64,000 bases of DNA from positions 744,001 through 808,000 of the forward strand of contig JBDJPA010000012.1 of assembly GCA_039654915.1 (NCBI GenBank), in the 5' to 3' direction. Origin of the DNA: Aquilaria yunnanensis. Taxonomy: Eukaryota; Streptophyta; Magnoliopsida; Malvales; Thymelaeaceae. A program made the position numbers and the translations under genes. Below the pieces are notes generated by a model. It ran no database searches. It was not told the DNA's origin and saw only the letters and a program-made list of their open reading frames with translations. This document shows, piece by piece, positions 11,594-22,821 of this stretch. Numbering within the stretch: the first letter of the stretch is position 1; the number at the start of each line of letters is the position of its first letter.

Positions 11594-14500
11594 AACAGCA
11601 AGGATCAGAATATATACAGCTCGTTCTGTAAATGGGTTGAAGCCCGACAGACTACTAGCACTAAATCTAAGCCTGTGAGGTACAATAGATTAATAATCCC
11701 ATGAAAGTTAGACATATCATCTTATAGTAAACTGAATATTTACATACCAAGTATGGTACATTGAATAATCCTATGCAAATTATCCAACAGCCAATGATAA
11801 ACAGTTGGCTGGACAACCTTACTGTTGAACCTTCCCCTTTGAATAACGCCAAAGCGGTGTTGCTCGTCAACCACAGCAATTCTTAAGGACGAGAATTCCA
11901 AACGGTCAGCTATCAAACTGTGAGTTCCAATGACCATAGAGATTTTTCCAGCTTGGAGATCCTGTATAACACAAAGCAAGCAACTCAAAATTCAGGATTA
12001 CTCCAAAACATGGAATGCAAAAAGGTAATGCATACCTCACGTATCGTTCGTGATTGCTTTGATGGTGTTGAACCAGTAAGTAAAGCAACAGAAGGCTTAG
12101 GCTCAGTGTCTTCCATTTTTTCAAGCAAATTGAGCAGATGCTCATAATGCTGAATTGCAAGCAGCTCAGTTGGAACCATGAAAGCAGCCTGTAGTTTATA
12201 TAAGGCACAATATTGAGAACCAGTAAGTTTAGCTAACAACAAACCTACGACACATGAAAAAGACACAAGTTTGAAGATCAACATATAGAAAATAGACAAC
12301 ATTACAATGGTACCAATAAAAATAATAAAAAAATAAAACAGCAGTTACAGAAGGCCGCTAAAACTACATAGTGCATTGAGCCACACAATGCATCAACATA
12401 AAGTATAGCAAAAAGTTTCATGAATGCATTTTTAAACCTGATAACCAGAGTCGATCACTTCCATGCACGCCAAAAAAGCTACCACAGTTTTTCCACATCC
12501 AACATCACCCTGAAACAAGCATGATGTGCTGGAAATTTCATTACAGGTGGTTCACAAGAAATTGGATGCTTTAATAACTAGTCTCAACTCAATGCTTGAA
12601 AGGAACAACTTACTCCTAAAATATTCTATTAGCTACACGATTAAGCCTCACTAGCTTTTTACTGCCATCATCTCACAATGATAACATTTTTCTTTTCGAC
12701 AATCCAAAAAAAAAAAAGGCACAATGGTCTTACAAAATTACAATGTACTTGCAAGGCTTATTTTTCAATGTTGGTTAACAACCAATCCATGTGTCCAGGA
12801 GTTTCAGTAACTGAGGCATGCTAACTGCCAAAACCTGTTCAATGGCACTTAAGGAATATGCATTCCTAGGGAGGGGCTGTCTTCCAGAGAAGAGCAGCCT
12901 AAAAGGTGGATTTCCGAAGTTCAAAGCATTATGGGAGAAGATTCCGACCAACTCTATTATAGGAAGATGTACTGTTACATGATGCAAAGGGGAAAACAGA
13001 AACCACCCTGGGGCAAAGGAGTCTGGGACCTTAGCTTCTCAAGGTCTAGAGGGTCCTAGGCAAGAGATTGTTAGCTTAGTGAAGCACCCAAGACATGAGT
13101 AGAGTAGACACACCGAGTTAATTCTATTTTCAATGTCCAGTTTTGAAGGGGGAACAGATGAATTATTTTACTGTTTGGATTAACAGGGATTTAGTAAGAG
13201 ATTATATGAAGTTCCCTCTGACTACAGAATTCCTTTCATATACATGGACTACAATCACTACACCTCCTCGGTTCTTAGCAGTGTGGTAGGTCCCCAGGTC
13301 TGGGAGGTGTGGGCCCGATTTGACCATGTGGTTCTACATAGTCGTGAGAGACTAGTGGGGTCCACGGAACCAGTAGGTGGTCGATAGAGACTGCTAGCAT
13401 TCGTGTCTGATCCGAGTTAGGAGTTAAAGAAGAGGGTTAATTATATGAGCCATAAATCCAACATGGCTTACAAGAGTAGTTGAATAGGTGCTTATATGTT
13501 CTTGGGCACCCACACCCCAACAAGCTAGCGTTTGGGGATGAGTTCTACCAAAAGTAGTGTAAGTTGGCTCATATCAAAGGTTTTCTTCCTGAGGTTCCTA
13601 TCAGTTTGGTATCAGAGCCTAAGTCATGGGTTCAAGCCTCCTTTCTGAGAAACAGGTTCAAGGGAAAACCTCTCTTAAAGAGGAGGGAATGATAAGTCCC
13701 CAGGTCTGCGAGGTATGGACCCAAGTTCAGCCAGGTGTGGAACCACAGTTGCAAGAGAGGATTGATGATATGAGCCACAAATCCCACATGGCTTACAAGA
13801 GGAGTTGTGTAGGCGCTTATATGTTCTTGGGCACCCTCACCTCAACAAGCTAGCTTTTGAGGATGAGTTCTACCAAAGGGTATGTAAGTTGGCTCATATC
13901 AAAGGTTCTCTTCCCAAGGTTATCATAGTGACTTATTACTCTTACTGACTTGTCCTCCACAGAAACCAAGAGCAGTTTGAAATGGATCCAGAATATAATG
14001 GCTGCAAGCAGCATTCAAACCTGTAAAAGCCGATTCATAGGTACAGGCTGCTTTAAATCCCATATAATTTCTGAAGCAGCAGTCAGTTGGCTGTTAGTGA
14101 GTGAATATGGAAGAACATTGAGAAATTTCTTAGTCAGGTTGGACCAATCCTCAATGTAGGCAGCATTCATTTCAGGCTTCAAGTACTTGTGTAGCAACCT
14201 TTTTCTTTCTGTTTGAGAGCCAAGACCTTCAAGCATCTGAAATAAGCGTCCCAGCTGCAGGAAGAAAATTTGAATTATAGGGTGAATATAGCAGAAAAGC
14301 ATTCCTTGTTCCCAAAAAGGGCAGAAAAGCATTCAATCATTCAGATACTGCCAGCTGTGTGACATCTAGCAGTTGCCTCACTAAATGGCAAAATAACAGC
14401 ACCATCATGTATGACTACTACAGAAGTCTTCCCCTCACTTAACAGAAGCGTATCACAACAGTAATCTAGGAAACCATTTTCAGAGGCTGAGAATACCATT

Positions 14501-17500
14501 GTATGCCAAGTCAAGGAGATTAAATTTAGTTCATAATATAAACATGATTTATGATTTGAGGCTTAGCCACAGTGCTGTCAACAACAAGAATGACAGTACT
14601 GATGTAATATCAATTAGATAGTAAACTGCTAGATTTCATGAAAAGAAACAAAGAAATATCAAGGACAATTATATATTGTAAAATAATGTACTAGTAGTTG
14701 GTAGTAGTAGTAGATGATAATGCTAAACAGGTGAATTTCATGAAAAGACAATTAGTAGTAGCTGTTAACAAAAAAAGTAGAGAACAGATGGACAGATGGA
14801 TTGAGAGTGCTTCGACAGCTACATCTCTCTGTTTATATTAGTATTATATGGCCATACAAGGAAGATTCCACTGATTGTGCAATCACAATTAATTGGAGCA
14901 AATCACTCTAATTCCTAGTATCACTCATAATCACATTAAATCAAAGAAAATTGTGCGGATTGTCTCTACACTTTAATTATCGTTCTGTTCCAGTCCCTAA
15001 CCTATTAATTGTTCTGAAACCTATTAAAAAAAATTTATTTTAGCCCTAAACCTATTAAAATGTTTCATTTTAGCCCTTATTAGACGAAATTTGTTAACTC
15101 AAAATATTTGTCTAATTATAACTTTTCAGATCATAATTTAAACTATATGTAACTATCTTACAATAAATTTAACGTATATAATAATTTTCTCACAGTTAAT
15201 GGACAATTTAGATCACCTTTTCTTCTCACTGTAAATTGAAATTATTTCATTCAAGAAGAAAAAAACTACTAATTTAAATTGTCTATTGACAGTCAAAAAA
15301 TTATTAAAACGGTTCAAATTTACTAGAAGACTATTATCGAATATTTAAATTAGAATTTCAAAAGTTTGTGTTATTTAGAGTTAATGGATTTCATGAGAAC
15401 GCAAAATGAAACAATTTTAATAGGTTTAGGACCAAAATAGAACACTATAGTTTAGGGACTAAAACAAAACAATAATTAAAGGTTAGGGACCATTCACGCA
15501 ATTTACTCCATTAAATCTAATTCCTAATATCTCTCCTAAACACATCAAATCATATCAAATCATATAATTCTAACAGTAGTAATAGTAATAGTAGAAGCAG
15601 TAGTAGAAGCAGCAGCAGCAGCAGTAACTGTGGTAGTAGTAGTCATAAAAGTTAACATAGTGCACCAAAAGCAACCGCAAAAAGAGGCTTGCTGGTTACA
15701 ACAAAAAATGACATGGAGCAGAAGACTCTTTTTAAAGAAAATAAGCATTGCTTTGTTACATGTCAAAGAATCATGCAAAGAAAACCAAAACATTACATAT
15801 TTAATAAAAAATACACAACCTCACATAACCACACAGTACATGCTACAAAAATCGATGGTTTCAAATAAATAAGGACCACCTGCACGTAAAAGAACTCATC
15901 GAAGATGAGCCTCTTCCGAGCTAAATCAGCATCCTCTATTCTCTTTGGCAGGTGAATCCCATTGTATGCCTGCATTACCAGGAAAACAAATAATTGTCCA
16001 CCAAAAATGCAGATAAAAAAAGAAAAGATTGTTAGATTGACATACTGCTAAGTCGCATTTCCTTGTAAAGGTAAATGAGACCCTTTAATAGCATTCTAAC
16101 TACAACCCATCTTTTGCAGGGGAAATTACTGTCTTAGGAAAGGTGCCTGAGTAAAGAGATTACTTATGAGAAAGGACAAAAGCATTATAATGGACCCATA
16201 TTCTCATAAAAACAGAAGTGATATCACTTACATCATGAAGAGGAGGCAGTCCAAATGCTTGGGTGATTTCAGTAGGAATGGGATCAATATTGTCTTGCAA
16301 GGACTGCAATGCCCTGAGGTATTGAAAAGAGCCAACAAAAAGCGGAGGAAACTGAAGACCTCTTACAACAAAAAGAAACTGAGCCAAACATCCCAAGTGC
16401 AGTCAAGAATTCCTGACCAATTTAAAGCAGAGGAGGAGAAATCACCTTGCTATGATATCTCTAAGAAAGTTTGGATTTGAGCCTCCTTTGGAAGGATATA
16501 TAGGATATGGCCTTCCTTTTGTGAGAAGAGATGAATCATCTTCATCTTTTAGCACATCAATTCTGTATTCCCGCATTTCATAGTGATTTTTGGTACTCAT
16601 CGTCCTCACCTGTATAGGAGATACGATTCAAGGACAACAATCAGAGAAATAGAGGTCAATAATAGGCGTGAATATTTGAATATTAGAATGAATAAAAATG
16701 ACAAGCATTTCTTTCATAGATATAAATCAAATCAAAACTTTGATACCATAGACCAAAATCAAATTTTGCACCAAGCTATTCAGATAGTGGGCCAACTAGT
16801 ATCCTACATAGGAAATTCAGACCTACAACCCGAACCCAGGGCATCCATTTGTTAACCATAGATGTGCATAGCTTATGTTAAACAATATCAGAGGAAGAAA
16901 CAGAGGGCTTGATACATCCAAGACCCTCACACAACCTCTATATAATAGATGGGAGGAGAATACAAGGAAAGGAAATCTCTAGGAATAAAGAAAGTAAATC
17001 CCTAGGAATAAAGAGAGATTATTATGTTTCCTAAACTATAAATAATATTCCATAACAGCTTACAAAGAAGTCATAACACAAATGAGCATGGAACAATTTT
17101 GGCAATCACTGATTAACAAGAAAAACCAAACTCTAGTGGTTAAATAGTTGGCACTTAGCCCATTAGACTACAGTTGAAATACTACATTTCTCAAATCAAA
17201 AGGACACAATAAGGATTCCAATTTCTCAAAAAGAAAAAAAAAAGTGAAACAAAACAAAAAGGAAGAAGGAACGGAAATTTTATTAGAGATTTGGAACAGT
17301 TACAGAAGTTTACCTTGCCACTAACACATACAGATTGCCCCACTTGATGCTTCTCCTGAAGACTTCTAAGAAAAGGTTGACAGGTAAAACGAGCACCTCG
17401 AAAAAATTTCTTCAGATGTAAATGAATTGTCTTCTTTGGTGGGCCAGAAGAATTAGATACCACCAAGTTGTTATTACTTTCCAGTGGCCTAAGTTTTGCT

Positions 17501-20500
17501 TCTACATCTGGAACTTCACAGATGACAATCACCTCAAGGAATGAAAATGAATAGCTAGCTCTAATGCCCCTGATGGAGAAAAAGAAAATGAAAATTATCC
17601 ACAAGTATGTGCATGCACCAGACAATTGAATGTCCAAGTTCTGGTCCTGGTCCTGATTAGAGTAACTTGCAACCCCAAGGTTTCTATTATTTGTAATCAA
17701 TGAACAGAATTGCTATTATTGCCACCTTTACTCTAAAATTCAGTTGTTTCCTAAGGCATCACATGAAACTTCAGAAACTATAGTATGTTTGTGTGTGTCT
17801 AAGAATAAAGAGAACTTACTCATAGATGTGATATAGGCTAGACATGGCTTCCATGCTAAAGAAAGTGCCCATATGTCTTTTTTCTTTTTTCCAGAAAATG
17901 CATACAAATCTTCAGTTTTTTTGAGGGACAAAGACAAGAAACTTTTAGGATATGTAAACAAGTAAATCAACCCGATGTTATAAGTTTTATTAATCTCAAA
18001 GGTCAAGTTTGTCAGTTTTATCAGCATACAACAAGAAAAAAGTGGCCATTGTGAGCTACTCTTTTTTTTTTCAAGATATAAAGACGCTTTATGTATCTTG
18101 CATCATTATTTTCTCGAGGACACATCTGATATAGCTAGGCTCCATCAAAACAAAAAAAATCAATACAACTCTGCTCAACTAAACACATATCAGGATAAAA
18201 GCTTTTGCGCTGAACATAAGATTGTGCACTTCTCTATCCTTCCAACCAGCTTCAATGATATAGTCAGGTTAGACTTGTTCTCATTCAATATGCAGAACAG
18301 AATCCATTTCAATAAAACAATCACTAGTAACCAAAATAGAATATGTAGGTGCCACAAAAAATGGTTCTGAACATATGTACCCCAATTAAGATCACTTTTG
18401 AAAAATCAGAATACTATCTAAAATTACCTTGAGGACACAATTTCCCCAACAAAAATCATGTATTGGCCATCATCAATATTAGGTTGCATGTTCTGCAAAT
18501 CTGCATAGGTCCGAGGAAAATGGTGTAATAATTTCCGCAACTACAAGAAATCAAAGAACAAGCAAAACACCAAAATGAGCCAAAGCAACAATCAAGAACC
18601 AGAACCTTCGTCTTCTACAAAAACAGATGAATCACTCACCGTATGGAAGCCAGACTTTTCTAGAAGCTGACACTGCCTCTTTGTCAGACCAGCTACACAA
18701 CTAATAGAGCTATCAAGAAATAGCAAAACTGGTGCAGCATTTGACCGTGACCCAAGTCCCTTAGTTTTGGAACATCTGTCTACAATGAGCACATCATCCG
18801 ATGTATATTGAGATTCCAAACCAGTAGACACAGAAGACTGAGGCAAATTTACTCTCCTTTCTTCTACTGTGCCAGAAGACGTCATATTGGGAATGGATGT
18901 GTAGAGGGAAGCCCAAGAATCAGCCCAATTTTCGTCCATAGATTTTGACAAAAGTCTTTGCACTTCTAAAAGATTACTGAAATCAGAATCACCTGTCCCC
19001 TCATCATACAACTGAATGGGAGGTGAACTTCCCAGACTAATGCATGGAAATCTTTTACAGGCCAATGACAGATCAAATTCATCTCTAGAATCTTTATGTC
19101 TTCTATCAGGTCGCTTGTCATATCTTTCATTCTCAATTAAATCATGAAGACTGTTATCATCCATCAAAACAGACACCTATGAGCAAAAGTATCAGTAAAC
19201 CCTCAAAAGTTTAGGTAAGGGAAATGCTTAATGCTCGACACTTATATAAAGTACCAAATGCAAACAATTGATAGAAGTTATACTGGTCATTACATGAAGA
19301 TTTCGCAAATTATTAAAATAATGCAAACTTCAGACAAGCATTTCATGTCAGTACCCTCTTTGCTTAAAATTTCAAAGCACATGAATACAGCAACTTAAAG
19401 TAACTAAGGAAAATGTAACTGCTTGACCATGCTGACAGAGTCTACTGCCATGACATCACCCAAATGACAGCTAAGCAACTAAGATCTTTTACTTATCCAG
19501 TTTAAAGGAGTCAAGAAATTATCAGGCAGAAATTAATATCTGCAACTTAGCCAAGTCCATACACATGATTTCGGGAACAAGAAAGGATACAACATAGCAA
19601 GGGCACCCATTTCTGAGAGGAACAACCATCTACCTCTTTAAAGTATCAAAAGCAAAACCAACTGGCAATGGTTAGAAAGGACTAACCAAAATTCAAATCA
19701 CTTATAAATCCCTTAAGTTAACCATGTGAGATTATACCACTTAAAACGCCCCCCTACATGCAAGCCGATGAAGTAACAGAAAACATAAACTGGCAAGTTG
19801 AGGAATTTTTTAAAGTGTTTTCCATCCAATATGATGTATGTGTGAGCATACAACATTTCACACATACCACATAAGGCTTGGGATGACTGACACTAAGTGT
19901 AGAAAGCTAAAGTTTAGACATTGATATTTTAAAGTGTAATACAGTCTCTGATAAAACTGGTTGTCAGATGCGTGTTATTGTCATACTGATATTGCATATT
20001 AAATTAAAAATTATAAATTCTGAATTGTTGTACAGACTTGCCTCTTTCTTTCCTTAAAACATCTCTTCCCTAGTTAAGAGGGGAATCAATTTGAACTTAA
20101 ACATGGTTGTTTAACATTTCAAATTTGATTAGAAAACTTTATAACTTCAAAAGTTTGTTAAATTTGAAATTTTTTTTTTGCTTAAACAAATAAATATGAG
20201 ATTAGAGAAGTTACAAATTAGTTACAGGATATTGGTGGAGCAAACTATGCAGTAAAATCGTGTTTTGGTTTGCGCTTTATAAGTTATACACCTCAATCAT
20301 ATACCTTTCCAGGGAAAAGTTTCTTTTTCATCTATTACAGAATTGGTGGTGTCCCCTCACGGACATCCGATAAAATCCAAATGAAACAGAACTGATGGAA
20401 CCAATTATCTATAAATGTGCACTCCAGTGTGCATTGTAAAAGAAAAGAGAAACTCTAACAAATCAGATCCCCCCCCACAACCACTTTCTAAACAACAAGG

Positions 20501-21213
20501 TAATCAGCACAGATGTGGCAGCAACAGCCCTGAGCTCCTATACTATGTTAAAGCAATCAGCGCAAGACTAATAGATGACAGTTCTAGACCTCACCAAAAT
20601 ATAAATCACTAAAAATTCCTTCAACATACCTTATTGAGCAATTTTGACCTGTCTGAGATACTAGCAGCACCGTATTTATGAAATTCTTCAATCAAACTTT
20701 CAGCAAACTTGTGCTTCGATCGATAACATATATTTGGAATTTTAGATAATAGAAAATTATTAAACCTGCGAAAGATGGAATTTTAGACAACAGAAAATTA
20801 TTAAACCTGCGAAATAATAAAACAATGTTGCACTTTTTTTTTTCCTCCCTCTTTTGCCTACTAATTCATGAACAGACGATACTGGTATATTTGAAGAACA
20901 AGCGTGGGCTCATAAGAATACCTCATTTTCCTACCAAAAGCATTCCGATAACCTTGCTCCGCTTTGAGGACTATTGCATTTCTCAACCCTCTACCGCTAA
21001 AACACTGCAAGGGGGGGGGGGGGGGGGAGAGAAGGTTGGAAGAGAAAAGACAAGGAAGTTTGTGAATCATCTGAAACTTTAAAATATCAAACTAAATCAT
21101 ACCAAGCAGCAAGAAGAAACGATCGCAGCGGTGGGTGCCATCGAATTGGCATCGCTAGTTACAGTGGAGCGACTCGCTTTTCTCTGGAGAAAGTTCGAAT
21201 GCGAATCGGTCAT
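8723..21213 (-). CDS. RECG1: RecG-type DNA helicase, organellar, 17 exons
   Basis: Plant homolog of bacterial RecG, a superfamily 2 helicase that remodels stalled forks and limits recombination between repeats in mitochondrial and plastid DNA. Exons: 21213-21103, 21004-20922, 20765-20630, 19176-18640, 18540-18428, 17569-17314, 16609-16446, 16313-16232, 15969-15880, 14254-14021, 12509-12438, 12188-12036, 11961-11818, 11091-10933, 10529-10446, 9558-8986, 8815-8723. All are GT-AG and in frame: 3084 nt, 1027 aa. Residues 1-110 look like a Ser-rich targeting leader; a variable acidic region follows (about 111-290); the wedge/OB region falls near 300-470. Helicase motifs: Walker A GDVGCGKT (603-610), DEQH (709-712), SAT (758-760), QLRGRVGR (912-919), and the RecG-specific TRG motif with LLVRGPGDLLGKKQSG (956-971). 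A second in-frame Met at residue 25 is an alternative start, giving 1003 aa. The introns carry a TRIM, a MITE and microsatellites, but no exon is damaged. Confidence 0.96.
10092..10130 (-). repeat. Degenerate USE/TATA-like repeat in RECG intron 15
   Basis: On the minus strand, ATCCAACGTGG is followed 14 nt later by a TTTATATTG box. The surrounding sequence (cagttggcaatggg... on the plus strand) resembles that around 19701-19740, so both look like copies of one dispersed repeat. Confidence 0.35.
11562..11591. repeat. TA dinucleotide microsatellite in RECG intron 13
   Basis: About 15 uninterrupted TA units. The flanking phrase aaggatcagaatatata occurs on both sides (about 11551 and 11601), a short direct duplication around the microsatellite. 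Confidence 0.85.
13607..13618 (+). promoter_or_regulatory. TRIM primer-binding site (initiator tRNA-Met)
   Basis: TGGTATCAGAGC is the standard plant retroelement primer-binding site complementary to the 3' end of initiator methionine tRNA. Its position three bases inside the 5' LTR end fixes the orientation of the TRIM. Confidence 0.88.
13781..13823 (+). promoter_or_regulatory. snRNA-like USE plus TATA in the TRIM LTR
   Basis: ATCCCACATGG (13781-13791) resembles the plant snRNA upstream sequence element RTCCCACATCG. TTATAT follows 26 nt later (13818-13823). The 5' LTR keeps the same spacing with a mutated element (ATCCAACATGG). Spacing near three helical turns is typical of Pol III-type plant snRNA genes. 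Function is inferred. Confidence 0.4.
14943..15508. mobile_element. Mutator-like MITE in RECG intron 9
   Basis: Inverted ends of well over 50 bp: the left arm contains GTCTCTACACTTTAATTATC and CAGTCCCTAACCTATT; the reverse complement of the right arm contains GGTCCCTAACCTTTAATTAT and TTTAGTCCCTAAACTAT. A perfect 9-bp target duplication CATTAAATC flanks it (14934-14942 and 15509-15517). No coding capacity. Confidence 0.85.
15575..15648. repeat. AGT/AGC trinucleotide microsatellite in RECG intron 9
   Basis: An imperfect run of AGT, AAT and AGC/AGA triplets. It creates Thr/Ala-rich spurious reading frames on the minus strand. Confidence 0.75.
19701..19740 (-). repeat. Degenerate USE/TATA-like repeat in RECG intron 3
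   Basis: On the minus strand, AATCTCACATGG is followed 14 nt later by TTATAAG. Sequence around it resembles 10092-10130 in intron 15. Confidence 0.35.
20735..20814. repeat. 41-bp tandem duplication across a RECG 3' splice site
   Basis: Two copies, 20735-20773 and 20776-20814, offset by 41 bp and differing at two bases. Each contains on the minus strand the acceptor TCGCAG followed by GTTTAATAATTTTCT, the first bases of exon 3. The exon-proximal copy gives the correct frame; the upstream copy would add 41 nt and shift it. Confidence 0.9.
21011..21027. repeat. G17 run (C17 on the RECG coding strand)
   Basis: Seventeen consecutive Gs. On the coding strand this is the pyrimidine tract directly before the exon 2 acceptor (CCTTGCAG). 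Confidence 0.9.
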
Positions 21214-21647
21214 GGAAGAATTATAAAAACCTGTAATTCGAGGGAATCAAAAGATGAGAAACCATTCGCCACATACCTAACATCGCCTGGTACCGAGAAC
21301 TCTGCAGCTGCTGAGCTCGCCTCGCAAGAAGCCCAGTCGGAACACACGATGGATAGGATAGATAGTTCGCCGTCGTAGCTCGAAACTGGAATGTTCAGAA
21401 TTTTCCTTCCTGAACTTTAACTTGCCAGCCATTCTCTTAAAATTGTTTTTAATTTGAATTTTGCTTTTTGTTTTGTTAAGAAGGCGCGATCATTTTTTAT
21501 GTGAATTTTGCTAACACTAGTGAAGATAGTACGTAAATTTTATGTGACATAAATTGATTGGATACCGAGAAGTTAGAAAACACGATCAACTTATCTTTTC
21601 ATCATCGATCAAACTGTCATGCAGAATTCTATAAAGTTTTAATATAA
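21214..21647 (-). promoter_or_regulatory. Presumed RECG promoter and 5' UTR
   Basis: This is the sequence upstream of the RECG start codon. It is GC-richer over about 21220-21400, as a 5' UTR would be, then AT-rich. No clear TATA box was assigned; transcription start is unknown. Confidence 0.4.
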
Positions 21648-22526
21648 ATATTTGGCCAAACTATATTGGCCCCTGAATTTATAATTTACAAGTTAATCCA
21701 AAACACATTGTACATGACTTGTAAAACACTTCTACAGTCTCTCTACCTTTTTTTTAAGCCTAAACACCGATAACTTTTTAATATAATAAAAACACTATAT
21801 TCTTTGATTCACCTAAACCCAAACCTAGTGGCGAGTGTATTTGTTGACAATTTTATCTGTAAATAAATAATTGTTCAAAAATTTCCATTGAGTTGCCTTC
21901 CTCATAACCATGAAATGGAGGAAATGAAAGAACCTTATTTATCACAACAGGAATCACTTCAACGTCATGCCCCCTTTCATCACCTGGCATTGCCGCCTTT
22001 GGATCTTCTCCCTCTTCTTTATTGTTTCTGCTTGTCTGTTCCTTGGGTTTGCTGCATTCTTCTTCTTCTCGCCCCTTTTCACCTCCGCACCTCCTCCCAT
22101 CTACCTTCACTCGTATGCAAATATTACAAGTTCCAATACTTATGTAGTTCCTCTTTACCTTTCATCGATTTATAAAATAAAATATGTATGATTCTAGAAT
22201 GTTTTCCGTATTTTGTACTTTCTTTTATACACATTGTTTTGATTGAGTGCCCAAGAATGTTATGCACTCCATAATCTTGTTTTATACTTTTGTATAATTC
22301 TTTACATTTTTCAATTTGTTTCATGTTCTAAGAGAAATAAAGAGAGATTTCTTTCTATTCAACTATTATTTAATAGATAGGCATTCTTATAATTGATCTG
22401 CTTTGACAATTTTTATGGGTTAAGTGAACAATGAAGGTTCCTTGGAGTCAAATTTTATCTTTGATATGTTGTTCAAAATTCCAGCATGAGATTTTGGGTG
22501 AATTGAGGAAGATAGTGTTTTGGGGT

Positions 22527-22821
22527 TGTAACGGCCTGTTTAGCCAGTCTAATCGATCCAGCCAACAGCACCGCACATCGGACCTGCTTAGCCGGCCGAT
22601 TAGGTCTGATGGTTAGACGCGACTCCTGGTTAGGGAGTGTAAATCCGTGCTGTTGGGAGTTCGACTCCCAAGACGGCCAAAGCGGACAATACGCTTTGCG
22701 GGTCTCCCGGCTAGGGAGCCCGAACGACGCTGTGGGCTGGACCCGATTAAGGCTGGCTAAGCAGGTCCGATGTACAGTGCTATTGGCTGGATCGGTTAGA
22801 TTGGCTAAACAGGGCGTTACA
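22527..22821. mobile_element. 295-bp foldback element with tRNA-like core
   Basis: Arms 22527-22597 and 22751-22821 are 71-nt inverted repeats with 7 mismatches, six of them transitions. The ends are TGTAACGGCC and GGCGTTACA. A perfect 5-bp duplication GGGGT flanks it (22522-22526 and 22822-22826). The core is GC-rich with a small hairpin whose stem is TTGGGAG/CTCCCAA around TTCGA. No protein is encoded. Alternatives: a small solo LTR (TG...CA ends plus 5-bp duplication fit) or a non-autonomous DNA foldback (the long arms fit). Confidence 0.8.
22627..22668 (+). promoter_or_regulatory. Pol III A-box and B-box-like motifs in the foldback
   Basis: TGGTTAGGGAG (22627-22637) fits the A-box consensus TRGYNNARNNG at all but one position. 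AGTTCGACTCC (22658-22668) fits the B-box GGTTCGANTCC with one change. Their order and spacing are tRNA-like. No full tRNA cloverleaf was recognised. Confidence 0.4.

Larger units (their letters stand above)
13284..13925 (+). mobile_element. TRIM retroelement, complete, in RECG intron 10
   Basis: A terminal-repeat retrotransposon in miniature. The 5' LTR is 13284-13603, starting TGGTAGGTCCCCAGG and ending CCTATCA. The 3' LTR is 13690-13925, starting TGATAAGTCCCCAGG and ending GTTATCA. They share long blocks, such as CTTATATGTTCTTGGGCACC and AAGTTGGCTCATATCAAAGG. The internal part is only 86 bp: a primer-binding site three bases after the 5' LTR and a purine-rich tract (AAAGAGGAGGGAA) just before the 3' LTR. 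Flanking 5-mers CAGTG and TAGTG differ at one base, as expected for an old duplication. The 3' LTR is about 84 bp shorter through an internal deletion. No protein is encoded. The element is antisense to RECG and removed with the intron. Confidence 0.88.

Noticed and set aside
17191..17700. 169-codon minus frame starting MITNNRN as a separate gene
   Set aside because: Only its middle (17314-17569) is real: it is RECG exon 6. The rest reads into introns.
21231..21276. A 5' UTR intron of RECG (GTATGT donor, TTACAG acceptor)
   Set aside because: It would be only 46 nt, below the usual lower limit for plant introns.
22606..22745. A functional tRNA gene in the foldback core
   Set aside because: Box-like motifs and one T-arm-like hairpin are present, but no acceptor stem or anticodon arm could be folded.
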